This document shows, piece after piece, positions 1-8,533 of a DNA stretch of 64,000 bases. A model generated the notes under the pieces. The model was not told the DNA's origin. It made no database searches and worked only from the letters and a program-made list of their open reading frames with translations. This stretch comes from Nostoc sp. UHCC 0870 (GTDB taxonomy: Bacteria; Cyanobacteriota; Cyanobacteriia; Cyanobacteriales; Nostocaceae): NCBI RefSeq assembly GCF_022063185.1, contig NZ_CP091913.1, positions 326,501-390,500 on the forward strand. The letters run 5' to 3'. Every line of letters begins with the position of its first letter. Positions within the stretch are counted from its first letter, which is position 1. Made by a program: the position numbers and the translations under genes.

Positions 1-227
1 ATATCTTTGGGAAAATCCGCAGGTAACTGCACTGATGGTTCGTTTTGTCCAGATGGCGATTTATCTGCTGGAGATTGACCTAAAACTGTTGGGTTATTTT
101 TTAACCTGGGGTCTGCTGCCAAAGACTGTTCCAGGTTTTTGGCAGTTGGCACGTTAGCACAGGCTGTTAACGAAGTTAGAAAAACAGCCAAACTTAAAAA
201 TACAGCTGGACGTTTAAACAAAAGCAC
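1..227 (-). CDS. lipoprotein, N-terminal part only (gene runs off the window)
   Basis: Reading leftward from a GTG at 227 gives about 75 codons that stay open to the window edge. The N-terminus has a basic start (LLFKRPA), a hydrophobic stretch and the lipobox LTAC followed by ANVP. After the expected lipidated cysteine the chain turns polar and Pro/Ser-rich, ending in LPADFPKDI. Cyanobacterial lipoproteins with SLH or COG-type tails often start this way, but the informative C-terminus lies outside the window, so function is open. An in-frame stop sits a few codons upstream of the GTG, which limits the start. TTG two codons later is an alternative. Confidence 0.6.
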   Translation of the reverse strand, partial: MLLFKRPAVFLSLAVFLTSLTACANVPTAKNLEQSLAADPRLKNNPTVLGQSPADKSPSGQNEPSVQLPADFPKD

Positions 228-274
228 AGGAAATCACAAACGCGTGTCAATTCCTACCCTAGCGCATACTGCCG

Positions 275-1381
275 TCATTGAATTGTAGTTTGCGGTTTTA
301 GTTGCTCACAAATCTCTAGAAATTGAGTAGCAACAAGGGTTGAAGAAAAATTTTCTGCAACATACTGACTAGATAGGAAACCACGATTAATTACTTCATC
401 TGGATGATCCAAGCAGTATCTCATGCAGGTGGCTAACTCTTGTATATCTTCATTTTTAAAGAAAAAGCCGTGTGTTCCAGCCAGTTCTGGTAATCCTCCC
501 ACTTTTGAAACAATCGAGCAGGTTTGGGTACTAGAAGCTTCCAATACTACATAGCCGGCTGGTTCTTGCCACCGCGAAGGTACTACCAAAGCCAAAGCAT
601 CCTGTAATTGTGCAATCACTTCTTGATTAGAAAGTTTCCCTAAAAATCTGACGTAATTTACAATTTCTAAACTAGATGTCAGTTGCTGTAATTTATTGGC
701 TGTTCCTCCATCGCCTATAATCAAAATCTGAAAATGACGATTTTCATCTTTTAAAATTGATGCGGCTCTTAATAAAATATCTACTCCTTTATCTGCATCT
801 AATCTGCCAACAAAAATAAATTTATAAGGCGTAGATAAGTTATGCAGATTTTTTGGCTGACTTTCAGACTTAATGACAATAGGATTATATAAAGTAACTA
901 CTTGCCAAGGAAAAGCACAAGATTCCCCTAGAAAATTGCTACAAGCTGTGTGACGATTTGCTATGAGTGCAGTACCAAGTCTAGTCCCTAATCTTGCCCA
1001 TTTAACAAAGGTGAATAACTTCCATTTTAAAGGGTAGTTGGGTTTGGGTAAGGTATATTTGAATTCAGCTTGTAGCCTTTTGCCAAAGGACATCTGCTCA
1101 TATTGAGAGTGAATAGATTGATAAAAACAGTAGTGATATTTAATAATAATTTTTTTATTGAGGATTTTACATAATAGGGCAAATATTAAATCATTAGAAT
1201 TCATATGCACAATATCTGCCCAAAAAATAAGTTTTATCCAATTATTGATCTGCTCTTCTCTGGTAGAGATTGTTTTAACTTCTACACCTCTTGTTTCTAG
1301 TTCTGGTATGAGTGCATTAATGTATGTTATGACTCCAGCGATTTCATTCTTAAAATGTCTGTGTTGGATTAAAAGCTTCAT
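275..1381 (-). CDS. GT4-family glycosyltransferase
   Basis: A 368-residue enzyme with the GT-B layout of glycosyltransferase family 4. The N-terminal acceptor domain opens with KLLIQHRHFKNEIAGVITY, and the C-terminal donor domain contains FIFVGRLDADKG (about residue 190) and the E-x7-E signature in WQEPAGYVVLEAS. It should transfer a nucleotide-activated sugar at the cytoplasmic face of the membrane. It stands alone, about 10 kb from the polysaccharide locus at 11.5-30.8 kb, and faces away from sasA. Base composition is AT-rich, like the GT genes of that locus. The acceptor is not predictable from sequence. Confidence 0.88.
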   Translation of the reverse strand: MKLLIQHRHFKNEIAGVITYINALIPELETRGVEVKTISTREEQINNWIKLIFWADIVHMNSNDLIFALLCKILNKKIIIKYHYCFYQSIHSQYEQMSFGKRLQAEFKYTLPKPNYPLKWKLFTFVKWARLGTRLGTALIANRHTACSNFLGESCAFPWQVVTLYNPIVIKSESQPKNLHNLSTPYKFIFVGRLDADKGVDILLRAASILKDENRHFQILIIGDGGTANKLQQLTSSLEIVNYVRFLGKLSNQEVIAQLQDALALVVPSRWQEPAGYVVLEASSTQTCSIVSKVGGLPELAGTHGFFFKNEDIQELATCMRYCLDHPDEVINRGFLSSQYVAENFSSTLVATQFLEICEQLKPQTTIQ

Positions 1382-2418
1382 AAAAAGTAACTATATTGAT
1401 AATTTGATCGTAAATTACCTTGCAAATTAATCGAGTCAGTTAGTTTTGTCAAACATACTTATATTAAATCAGCTGTTTATAATCCCAGAATTTGCGGTGC
1501 AGTTATCCCAAATCGACTATAAAACTGTAATCTACTCCAAAATGCTGCCTTTGAGAGCGATCGCTAACTAATCTTCAGTGCTAAACTAGTTTTAAGACTT
1601 CCTTTAGCATTAGCTAAAGCTGCAAAATTAGCAACTCTGCTGATAATCGGTAATGTAGAAGAGTCAGGGGACGTGGGAGACTGTTGTGCTAGATTTAGTT
1701 CCCAGGTTGCAAAGGGTGTGTCCCTGGCTAGTCAAGATGCAGATGCGACACAGGTGCAATTTCTCATACTGGATCTAATTGATGTTCGCCACTCAGTAGG
1801 GGTAACTTTCTCACCAAAGCTAATTCACCCCGGTGAGATCAACTCATATCCAGCACAGGTGCAAGTTTTACTAATTCCTGGCTAGAAGCAGACAAAGAGC
1901 AATAAATTTGTATTTGTGGCTTGGTTAAGTTATCAGATACAAGTCAAGCATCTGGGGAATTACAGAAAATTTTCGCGCTGAAGTGTTGACACTGAAGAAA
2001 CCCTTCAGTGGCTTTAGCTTAGGAAATTAACTATCCTCCTACAGATTGCATTCGATTGGCATCAGGAATTACTAGTGCGGCTCAATGCGTGCAATTAAAT
2101 CCAGATGTTGCTGTATGATCTGATTTGCCTGAGTATAAAAATTTTCATCTGTTGACTCTACAGCCAGAGTATGATTTACAGGAGATGGAGGTTTAAATTA
2201 CACAGCAAAAACCTTTCCATTCCAACAAGTTAGCCCAATTGGAAACAAAAAGCTCAAAAAGATGTATCTCATGTCAAAAACTCTGATCAGATGGGAGTAT
2301 GAAAAATCTAAAATAGATATTAAATTGAGAAAAAAACGAACGACCATCGACAACTGTCAGTCTAGTCTAAGTTCTGCAAAACGTCGCCAGGTTGTTACCA
2401 GTGCTGAAACACGATTAC
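1382..2418. other. 1-kb gap with probable decayed coding sequence and sasA promoter region
   Basis: There is no intact gene between the GT4 start and sasA. From about 1590 to 2215 the plus strand reads like broken protein: one open stretch at 1625-1885, then at about 1990-2200 a second stretch in one frame (ending LLTLQPEYDLQEMEV) interrupted by single stops and a one-base frame slip. I could not match it to a family. The last 150 bp before sasA would hold its promoter; no clear element was recognised. Confidence 0.4.
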
Positions 2419-3345
2419 ATGCAAGTTTCCCAGGATCAGCCGAGCTATTCTGATGCTCCACTCCAACTGCTACTGTTTATTGATGGACGACCCAAGTCCA
2501 AACAACAGGTGCAGCGTATCCGTGCTTACTTAAAAGAATTACAGGCTGAGTATAACTTTGAACTGCAAATTATCGATGTTGGACAACAACCTTATTTAGC
2601 AGAACACTTTAAGTTAGTAGCGACACCAGCCTTAATCAAAATTCATCCAGAACCTAGACAAGTTCTAGCCGGTAGTAACATCATTTCTCAACTGAAAAGC
2701 TGGTGGCCTCGTTGGCAAACGGCTGTAGAAACTTACCTCAAACTCCAAGAGGACTTACAAGAACGTGTAGAGGAGAATGGGCGCATCTCACAACCGAAAT
2801 CTACCATCCGTTCTGTTGCGGTTTCTGCGGAACTGATTCGACTTTCCGACGAAATATTTCACCTGAAACAAGAAAAAGAAAAACTTCTAGAGCAGTTACA
2901 GTTTAAAGATAGGGTAATTGGGATGCTAGCCCACGACCTCCGCAATCCCTTAACAGCTGCGGCGATCGCCATTGAAACCTTACAATCTAACTACAATCTA
3001 GAAACTGGTGAATTTCAACGCCTCAAACCAGCCTTAATTGCCCATTTATTAAAACAAGCCCGCAGTCAAACCAAGACAATTGACAGAATGATTGCGGATC
3101 TGTTACAGGTGGGTAGGGGTCATGATACAGAGTTAACAATTGTACCACAGAAGACACATCTCGGTCAACTCTGCTTAGATGTAATAGAAGAATTGCGCGA
3201 TCGCTACATTACCAAATCCCAAAAGATAGAAACCGATATCCCTCAAGACTTACCCTCTGTCTATGCTGACCCAGAACGCATCCGCCAAGTCTTGATCAAT
3301 CTTTTGGATAATGCCATCAAATACACCCCCGAATGTGGCACAATA
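2419..3345 (+). pseudogene. sasA: sasA, 5' part: KaiB-like sensor and histidine kinase dimerisation region, cut by an IS
   Basis: This is the first about 309 codons of the circadian output kinase SasA. The N-terminal thioredoxin-like KaiB-type domain ([13 protein letters not shown] to about residue 105) binds KaiC. A linker helix leads to the H box [10 protein letters not shown] (about residue 170), whose His is the phosphorylation site, and to the N box [10 protein letters not shown]. At 3346 an insertion sequence begins and the frame runs into IS sequence, stopping at 3412-3414. The ATP-binding G boxes are therefore lost from this product. ATG 2419 is preferred; TTG 2392 and GTG 2401 are in-frame alternatives. 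In cyanobacteria SasA phosphorylates RpaA, so this allele should be kinase-dead. Confidence 0.9.
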
Positions 3346-3410
3346 GACATCTCCAAAATAGTATTATTCTGTGATAAAAGAACATTAAAGCGTTATTTTG
3401 ACACAGAAGC

Positions 3411-3782
3411 ATGAGCAATATACTGAATTACATTGAAGAGAATCCTAAACAAACCCAAAGGTTAATAGGTCTGGAATATGAACAGTTACAACAATTAATC
3501 ATAAATGGGGAAAGATTATATCATGAAAAAAAAGCTTTACTGGAATCTAAGAAAGTGAGAATTATTGCTGGTGGAGGAGGTCGGAAACCAAAATTATCTA
3601 TTTCTGAACAAATCATTTTAACTTTAGTGTATCTCCGACATCTGACAACCTTTCAACTTCTAGGTATTCAGTTTGAAGTAAGTGAGTCTACAGCCAACGA
3701 TACGTTTAACTATTGGTTGCCTAACTTGCGAGAATTACTGCCATCAAGTTTGCTTGAACAAGTAAAAAAAAAACGCTTCTGA
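3411..3782 (+). CDS. IS transposase orfA (N-terminal, helix-turn-helix part)
   Basis: A 123-residue N-terminal half of an IS5-type transposase, starting [14 protein letters not shown]. The segment [18 protein letters not shown] followed by [13 protein letters not shown] is typical of the HTH region that precedes the DDE domain in this transposase group. The frame ends just after a run of ten A residues (3764-3773). The downstream half is in the +1 frame, so a functional transposase needs +1 (or -2) slippage at this A run, or the element carries an inactivating indel. It lies on the same strand as sasA. Confidence 0.82.
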   Translation: MSNILNYIEENPKQTQRLIGLEYEQLQQLIINGERLYHEKKALLESKKVRIIAGGGGRKPKLSISEQIILTLVYLRHLTTFQLLGIQFEVSESTANDTFNYWLPNLRELLPSSLLEQVKKKRF

Positions 3783-3801
3783 CTATGAAGTAGTAAAAGA
3801 A

Positions 3802-4335
3802 ATGCTCACAGAATATGAATTAATAGTAGATAGCTATGAACAAGTCAGAGAAAGACCTAGAGACAATGATGAACAAAAGAAATATTTTTCAGGTAAGAAG
3901 AGTAATCATACATTTAAAACTCAAATGATTATTTTACCTGATGCTAGTGATATCGTTGATGTTGTGGCAGGTGAACCTGGTCCAAAAAGCGATATAACTT
4001 TGTTCCGAGAATATCGTTCAGAGTTTGATGCCAAACAAAGATTTAAAGGAGATAAGGCATATCTTGGAGAAGATTTAATTACAACTCCAATTAAGAAACC
4101 AAGAAATCAAGAACTAACAACTGAACAGAAAGAACAGAACAAAATATTTTCATCTAAACGAATCTTTGTTGAACATCGAATACGGTCAGTCAAAATCTTT
4201 CGAGTTGTCCAAGAGAGATTTAGGTTAAATACCCGCAAATATAAGCAAGTAATTTTGACGATTTGTGGGCTAGTAAGGTTACGGATTCGAGGGCTAATAT
4301 TACCATTAGAAATATCAGCTATATCATCAGGTTAA
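3802..4335 (+). CDS. IS transposase orfB (DDE catalytic part)
   Basis: A 177-residue C-terminal half of the transposase. A DDE triad can be proposed from LIVDSYEQ (first Asp), FKGDKAYLG (second Asp) and FVEHRIRSVK (Glu), the pattern of DDE_Tnp_4. The frame is already open from about 3775, right after the A10 run, so the natural product is probably an A-B fusion made by slippage rather than initiation at ATG 3802. With no visible lesion in the catalytic region, the element may still be mobile. Confidence 0.82.
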   Translation: MLTEYELIVDSYEQVRERPRDNDEQKKYFSGKKSNHTFKTQMIILPDASDIVDVVAGEPGPKSDITLFREYRSEFDAKQRFKGDKAYLGEDLITTPIKKPRNQELTTEQKEQNKIFSSKRIFVEHRIRSVKIFRVVQERFRLNTRKYKQVILTICGLVRLRIRGLILPLEISAISSG

Positions 4336-4487
4336 AATTATCGCATATAACTAGATATTTTTGCCTAATTATCAACAGCAAATATCTCAAAGTCTTATTT
4401 CATCGTACAGAATAGCTAATTTAAGATGATTGCATTTAGTGGCTACAGCCTAGCCAAACAAAGGCTTTGACTGTTTTCGGAGATGTC

Positions 4488-4753
4488 TAATCAGCATCGC
4501 CGGCTTACACCGCACTACCCAAAAAGTTCAATTCAGCATAGGTGATACTGGCCCTGGTATCCCAGTAGAAAATCGCGATCGCATTTTTGAAAACCACTAT
4601 CGCCTAGAACGAGATGAAGGTACTGAAGGCTACGGTATCGGTCTTTGTTTATGCCAACGTATCGTCAGAGCGCATTACGGCCAAATTTGGGTAGACTCTA
4701 ACCCTTATGGCGGAGCATGGTTTCACTTTACTTTGCCAGTTTACCCCTCTTGA
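4488..4753 (+). pseudogene. sasA: sasA, 3' part: ATP-binding domain of the interrupted kinase
   Basis: The last 88 or so codons of SasA, stranded downstream of the IS without a start codon of their own. They encode the G1 box [11 protein letters not shown], the F-box-like RIFENHYRL, the G2 box GYGIGLCLC and the end [16 protein letters not shown], the conserved finish of the HATPase_c domain. The TGA is at 4751-4753. Apart from the insertion no frameshift or stop is seen, so the disruption looks recent. Precise excision of the IS would restore the protein. Confidence 0.9.
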
Positions 4754-4845
4754 CGAATTACGAATTACGTAAAGCCTGCGGCATGGCTGCGCTTAGAGCG
4801 TAGCGGGGCGCAGCCCATTACGAATTACGAATTACGAATTACGAA
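4754..4845. repeat. heptameric tandem repeat (GAATTAC) with a GC-rich dispersed insert
   Basis: The stretch holds GAATTAC heptamers at both ends (two copies, then about four) separated by a GC-rich segment containing GCGTAGCGGGGCGCAGCC. Short tandemly repeated heptamers of this kind are a hallmark of heterocystous cyanobacteria. The array overlaps the stop region of the cyclase gene that follows. Confidence 0.75.
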
Positions 4846-5879
4846 TTATCTTCACTGTCTGATAACAAGCAAATCCGATTACGCCCTTCCTCCTTTGCTT
4901 GGTAAAGGGCTTTATCTGCTGCGGCTATTAAATCTGAGGGGGAAGACTCCCAGCTTGGGATCATAGTCGCTACACCCATACTCAGAGTCAGATATTGACT
5001 CACAGTAGATTTTTCATGGGCAATATGTAAATCACCAACGCCATTTTGCATCATAGTGGCAACATGAACTGCACCGGATGAGTGAGTATAGGGCATAATC
5101 ACAGCAAATTCTTCACCGCCATAACGGGCTACTAAATCTCGGTGTTTCTCTGCTTTCTCGTTTAAAGTATGACCTACTTTTTGTAAACAAGCGTCCCCTG
5201 CGGGATGTCCATAGCAATCATTGTAAAATTTAAAAAAGTCGATATCGCACAAAATCAGCGATAAAGGCACTCTTGATTGTGCTAGGTTAATCCACTGGGT
5301 ATTCAAATAGTTATCAAAACGACGGCGATTAGCCAAGCCAGTTAAGCCATCTACATGAGCAAGTTCCTGCAAAGCTAAGTTTGCCGCTTCCAATTGTTTA
5401 TAAACTTGTGCTTGTTGTAGCAGTCTACGTAAACGTTGACGTAATACCGCCCAATGAATTGGCTTGGTGATGTAGTCTGTTGCTCCTGCTTCAAAAGCAC
5501 GATCAACCGATTCTTCATCATTCAAGCTGGTAATCATTAATATAGGAGTACGCTCCCATAGTTTTGAGATCACGGTATTACCTAATCCAGAATCAGTATC
5601 TAGATTTGCCAAAGCTGACATTAAATTATTTCTAGCAATTTGTAGTAGTTGCTTACAACACGTAAACCCATCCATAATAGGCATCACAGCATCTAACAAG
5701 ACTATATCTGGTTTGACAGCCTCATACGCATCTAAGCACTGCTTTCCGTCTGTAACCTCAATGACTCGATAGCCTTCTTGTTCCATTACTTTACGCAACA
5801 TTGTTCGGATGGTTGTGTCATCATCAGCCACCAAAATTACAGGAGGTTCTTTAAGAGAATATGGGCTTATGCGTGACAT
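4839..5879 (-). CDS. PleD-like response regulator with GGDEF diguanylate cyclase domain
   Basis: A 346-residue protein made of a receiver domain (acidic pocket LVADDD, phospho-acceptor Asp in VLLDAVMPIMDG, conserved Lys in YITKPI) and a C-terminal GGDEF domain with an intact GGEEF loop at about residue 252. It should make cyclic di-GMP under control of receiver phosphorylation. The receiver carries an unusually long loop between helix 3 and strand 4 (ARNNLMSALANLDTDSGLG). The inhibitory-site RxxD position reads KHRD, so product inhibition may be weak. ATG 5879 (MSRISPYS) is preferred over an upstream TTG at 5921. No cognate kinase is adjacent. Confidence 0.9.
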   Translation of the reverse strand: MSRISPYSLKEPPVILVADDDTTIRTMLRKVMEQEGYRVIEVTDGKQCLDAYEAVKPDIVLLDAVMPIMDGFTCCKQLLQIARNNLMSALANLDTDSGLGNTVISKLWERTPILMITSLNDEESVDRAFEAGATDYITKPIHWAVLRQRLRRLLQQAQVYKQLEAANLALQELAHVDGLTGLANRRRFDNYLNTQWINLAQSRVPLSLILCDIDFFKFYNDCYGHPAGDACLQKVGHTLNEKAEKHRDLVARYGGEEFAVIMPYTHSSGAVHVATMMQNGVGDLHIAHEKSTVSQYLTLSMGVATMIPSWESSPSDLIAAADKALYQAKEEGRNRICLLSDSEDNS

Positions 5880-5947
5880 GAGTTGCGTTCCACAGAAATT
5901 CTCAAAGTTGAAGAGGAGCAAACCTAGAAAAATCTTGCTCTTGTAAA

Positions 5948-6280
5948 TTAATTACTTGTAACCGAAATTTGTTTAAAGTAGCCACGTCCTGGTGACTCAA
6001 TAGTTGGATAGTCAAATAGATACCTAGTTTTGATCAGGTCATCAGCAATATGCACAATATCTTTTGCTAATTTACTCTTGAGTAGCAATTGTGTTACTGT
6101 CTGATTAAATAATGTGTGTAAACAGTGACAAGCAATAATGCGATCGCCTAAGAATAATCGCCCACTCATCGATATGGGAGTTCTGAACACGCATTTATCC
6201 GACCTGCCTCGAAAACTTGTGTGGATGTAAACCTGTTCGATAATCTTTAGCCAAGAAAACAGCATCATACTAGTTCGCAT
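5948..6280 (-). CDS. hypothetical protein, 110 residues
   Basis: An open frame of 110 residues starting at ATG 6280, about 70 bp upstream of the cyclase and on the same strand. No domain is recognised, and there is no signal peptide or membrane segment. The composition is plausible for a soluble protein, with conserved-looking segments SMSGRLFLGDRIIACHCLH and SPGRGYFKQISV. It could be co-transcribed with the cyclase. It might also be a chance frame, since no ribosome site is evident. Confidence 0.45.
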   Translation of the reverse strand: MRTSMMLFSWLKIIEQVYIHTSFRGRSDKCVFRTPISMSGRLFLGDRIIACHCLHTLFNQTVTQLLLKSKLAKDIVHIADDLIKTRYLFDYPTIESPGRGYFKQISVTSN

Positions 6281-7037
6281 AGATAATCTATCGATTTATA
6301 TAGAAAGTTAAGGGACTTATTACCTTAATACTCATTTCTAGCCATACTAAGAAATGTTACTTTTATAGTTCCCGCTTGATCACATTTAATTGCGATTGTA
6401 GGTAAAACTTCAAATACTGGCTTTATGTCTTTACAGACTTAGTTATTTTAGACACTAGGCCAATAATGTAGATCCATCACCCTATGACCTGAAAACTCAG
6501 CATTATCATCATGTTGATTGATGAGATGCTATTTATCCGACATCTTTAAATAGATAGATTTGAGAGCTTCTTTTGTGGTAATCACATAATTTTCATCATG
6601 CTATTATCAAGTTATTAACAATGCTGGTCAATTATTTATATTTTGCAATTAATCTAGTATAATTACGTAGGCATACAGTTCATTAATATATGTTATATCA
6701 GAGAATTAGGTTAATTTCTCTGAAAAATGTCGGTACTATGTCTAAAATAAAGATGAATACAAACAAGCTGGCGTAATTAACAATTCAAAATTCAAAATTC
6801 AAAATGACGCTCGCGGACTCGCTAACGCTGCGCTAACAAAATTAAAGACAGTTGGAGTTAGGGATTTAAACCCCAACTCAACTGATACTACGTGTAGACG
6901 TAAGGGTCTTAAACCCTTGAATTTACGATAAATAAATATTTATGGTTAGGAAAAAGTAGGGGTGTAGGGGAGACAAGAAAGTAAAAGTCCATCGGCAAAT
7001 TAATTATGTCCACGTATTAAGTTAGTCTATTTTATTT
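6281..7037. other. 757-bp non-coding region, AT-rich, with dispersed repeats
   Basis: No protein or RNA gene was recognised. At 6781-6843 sits a dispersed repeat (heptamers followed by a GC-rich tail) that recurs inverted at 41311-41365. At about 6850-6935 two imperfect hairpins follow, the second around GGGTCTTAAACCC; its AACCCTTGAATTTACGATAA part recurs inverted at about 11450-11470. The left 500 bp would hold the promoter of the hypothetical gene. Confidence 0.6.
6781..6843 (+). repeat. dispersed repeat, copy 1 (heptamers plus GC-rich tail)
   Basis: ATTCAAA-type heptamers run into a GC-rich block (TGACGCTCGCGGACTCGCTA onward). The same block and tail recur in inverted orientation at 41311-41365 with one heptamer fewer. 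The match looks base-perfect by eye over about 40 bp. Confidence 0.8.
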
Positions 7038-7298
7038 ATGCCAGATCCATTAATGTATCAACAGGATAATTTTGTTGTTCTAGAAACAAATCAACCAGAA
7101 CAGTTTCTCACAACAGCAGAGTTATTAGAAAAGCTCAAAATGGAATTGCAAAAAATTGATTTTCAAGATTTACCATTTGAGCTACAACAATTTGATTCTC
7201 CCGCAGATCAAGCCCAACATTTAATTGACACAAGTTGCGAATTAGATGTTGGGATTGGCAAATATTTGCAATGGTATGCAGTACGTTTAGAAAAGTAG
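7038..7298 (+). CDS. crr7: CRR7-like NDH-1 complex protein
   Basis: An 86-residue soluble protein that fits the CRR7 family (chlororespiratory reduction 7), known in chloroplasts as needed for the NDH-like complex of cyclic electron flow. Diagnostic features are the start of the domain NFVVLETNQPEQFLT, the middle LPFELQQFDSPADQAQHL, and the ending ELDVGIGKYLQWYAVRLEK, matching the family's QWY-x-VRLE finish. Its length is normal for cyanobacteria, and it has no transit or signal peptide. A perfect palindromic repeat lies 30 bp downstream and may act as a terminator. Confidence 0.75.
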   Translation: MPDPLMYQQDNFVVLETNQPEQFLTTAELLEKLKMELQKIDFQDLPFELQQFDSPADQAQHLIDTSCELDVGIGKYLQWYAVRLEK

Positions 7299-7328
7299 GT
7301 GTTTAGTAAAGCTATTTTAATCGAGTTC

Positions 7329-7377
7329 GTAGTAAGGACTTTAGTCCTAAAAGAAGGACTAAAGTCCTTACTACAAA
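7329..7377. repeat. GTAGTAAGGACT palindrome, copy 1 (possible terminator)
   Basis: Two arms, GTAGTAAGGACTTTAGTCCT and AGGACTAAAGTCCTTACTAC, form a 20-bp perfect stem with a short loop between crr7 and the converging DUF2854 gene. Relatives occur at 8481-8514, 11424-11450 and 33889-33941. Its position between convergent genes suits a bidirectional terminator, but dispersal shows it is also a repeat family. Confidence 0.8.
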
Positions 7378-7408
7378 CCTTTAATGCCCCATAACCAATC
7401 AGTAATGA

Positions 7409-7957
7409 TTATTGACTATCAGTAATCACTGCTAATTCAATTTTATCCTCATTGACTAATGTGATTTTTACTTCTATTCCTGGACCAAAGTATTTGGTCA
7501 TTTTTTCATGTTTTTCCTGCCAACCGCTAATTTGTATAGATGGCGAGTCAAATTCTAAAATCAAGGCATAAGCACCATTAATTTCTGTTTCTCGTAATGC
7601 TGTAACTACAGGTCTTTCGTCATCTGAAGGGCTTAAACCCAGATAAGAAAGCGCACTATCTAAATGGGCATCTTGTCCATAGCAATAGCGGGTAATATCT
7701 TTACGAATTTTATTTTGGGTAACAGTTGCTTGCTGTTCTCGCAATAATAAAACTGAAGGTTCAGTTGGTTGACTGAAGGGAATAGGCTTGATTTCATTAG
7801 CTTTGAGTGCTAATCCTCCTAGAAATAGTGGAAAGCCGTAGAAAAATCCCACTAAATTGAGTGTAGCGTTATCTAGAGCGTAAGCAACAAAGCCTACGAT
7901 AATCAATATGCCACCGACGCTTAAACCAAGAGTTCCCAGAGAAATTTTACGTAACAT
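7409..7957 (-). CDS. DUF2854 membrane protein
   Basis: A 182-residue protein starting at ATG 7957 (MLRKISLGTLG). Two closely spaced hydrophobic segments (about residues 6-28 and 33-50) form an N-terminal hairpin, and the rest is soluble, with the conserved block RKDITRYCYGQDAHLDSAL. This pattern is the DUF2854 family of cyanobacteria and plastids, whose role is unknown to me. The frame stays open upstream to 8137 but that extension overlaps the divergent gene's leader and lacks family character. The 164 bp to the next gene is a shared divergent promoter region. Confidence 0.82.
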   Translation of the reverse strand: MLRKISLGTLGLSVGGILIIVGFVAYALDNATLNLVGFFYGFPLFLGGLALKANEIKPIPFSQPTEPSVLLLREQQATVTQNKIRKDITRYCYGQDAHLDSALSYLGLSPSDDERPVVTALRETEINGAYALILEFDSPSIQISGWQEKHEKMTKYFGPGIEVKITLVNEDKIELAVITDSQ

Positions 7958-8121
7958 AATCTCAGAATCGTATAAATTCTTAACACATCTAGCTTTATTA
8001 TCATCACAATAGGCACTAAAATTCTTGATGCGATCGCTAGCTGCACTACTGGAGATCAGTTCCAAGGGTGACTTTTTTGAGTTAAGTTTAAATTTGGAGA
8101 TAATATCAGGACAAAAAAACA

Positions 8122-8304
8122 ATGGATTTACAGACACTCAAAGAGCGGATTGCGATCGTTGAAAGCAAGCGTGAGTACCTACTGAGCCTTTTAGAGCAAC
8201 CAAACTTGGGAATTTTGAGAGTTGATGTGAATCAAGCCTTGGAAGAACTAGATGAATTGATTGAAGAATTTAGACGGACTATTCCACCAGCAGAGAATAA
8301 TTAA
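8122..8304 (+). CDS. small coiled-coil protein, 60 residues
   Basis: A short acidic, Leu-rich protein (MDLQTLKERIAIVESKREYL...) predicted to be nearly all helix, with heptad-like Leu/Ile spacing through about residue 50. It starts divergently from the DUF2854 gene. The codon use is ordinary and the reading has no membrane or signal segment. Function unknown; similar small proteins are common in Nostoc genomes. Confidence 0.65.
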   Translation: MDLQTLKERIAIVESKREYLLSLLEQPNLGILRVDVNQALEELDELIEEFRRTIPPAENN

Positions 8305-8480
8305 TATGGTGTAGCCCCTTTTGTCTACCTAAGTAGCCATCATGAACTGCGTACACAAGAAAACATGAAAAAGTCTTTCCCTTACACCCCTATACCCTTA
8401 CACCCCTACACCCCTTCTTCAAGTCAGAACGACTTGAAAAAACCAAACTATGTTAAGTAATGTAAAAAAATAGGATTGAG

Positions 8481-8514
8481 TTCGTAGTAAGGACTTTAAT
8501 CCTTACTACGAACC
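8481..8514. repeat. GTAGTAAGGACT palindrome, copy 2 (possible terminator)
   Basis: TTCGTAGTAAGGACTTTAAT and its complement make a tight hairpin of about 16 bp, a shortened form of the copy at 7329. It lies between the 3' ends of the small coiled-coil gene and the receiver gene, again a convergent site. Confidence 0.75.
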
Positions 8515-8533
8515 TTTAATTATTTACGCCGTT

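Larger units (their letters stand above)
3346..4487 (+). mobile_element. IS5-family-like insertion sequence inside sasA
   Basis: A 1,142-bp element with terminal inverted repeats: the left end reads GACATCTCCAAAA and the right end, reverse-complemented, GACATCTCCGAAAA. It is flanked by a TA duplication (3344-3345 and 4488-4489). Removing the element and one TA joins sasA codons in frame (..CGTI|ISIAG..), which fixes the boundaries to the base. It carries two overlapping-phase transposase frames (orfA 3411-3782, orfB 3802-4335) and about 150 bp of non-coding right end. TA duplication and DDE_Tnp_4-type transposase suggest an IS427-like group; a search against an IS database would decide. Confidence 0.92.

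Noticed and set aside
7958..8137. 60-residue N-terminal extension of the DUF2854 protein
   Set aside because: The family begins at MLRKISLG; the extension overlaps the divergent gene's start and lacks a ribosome site.
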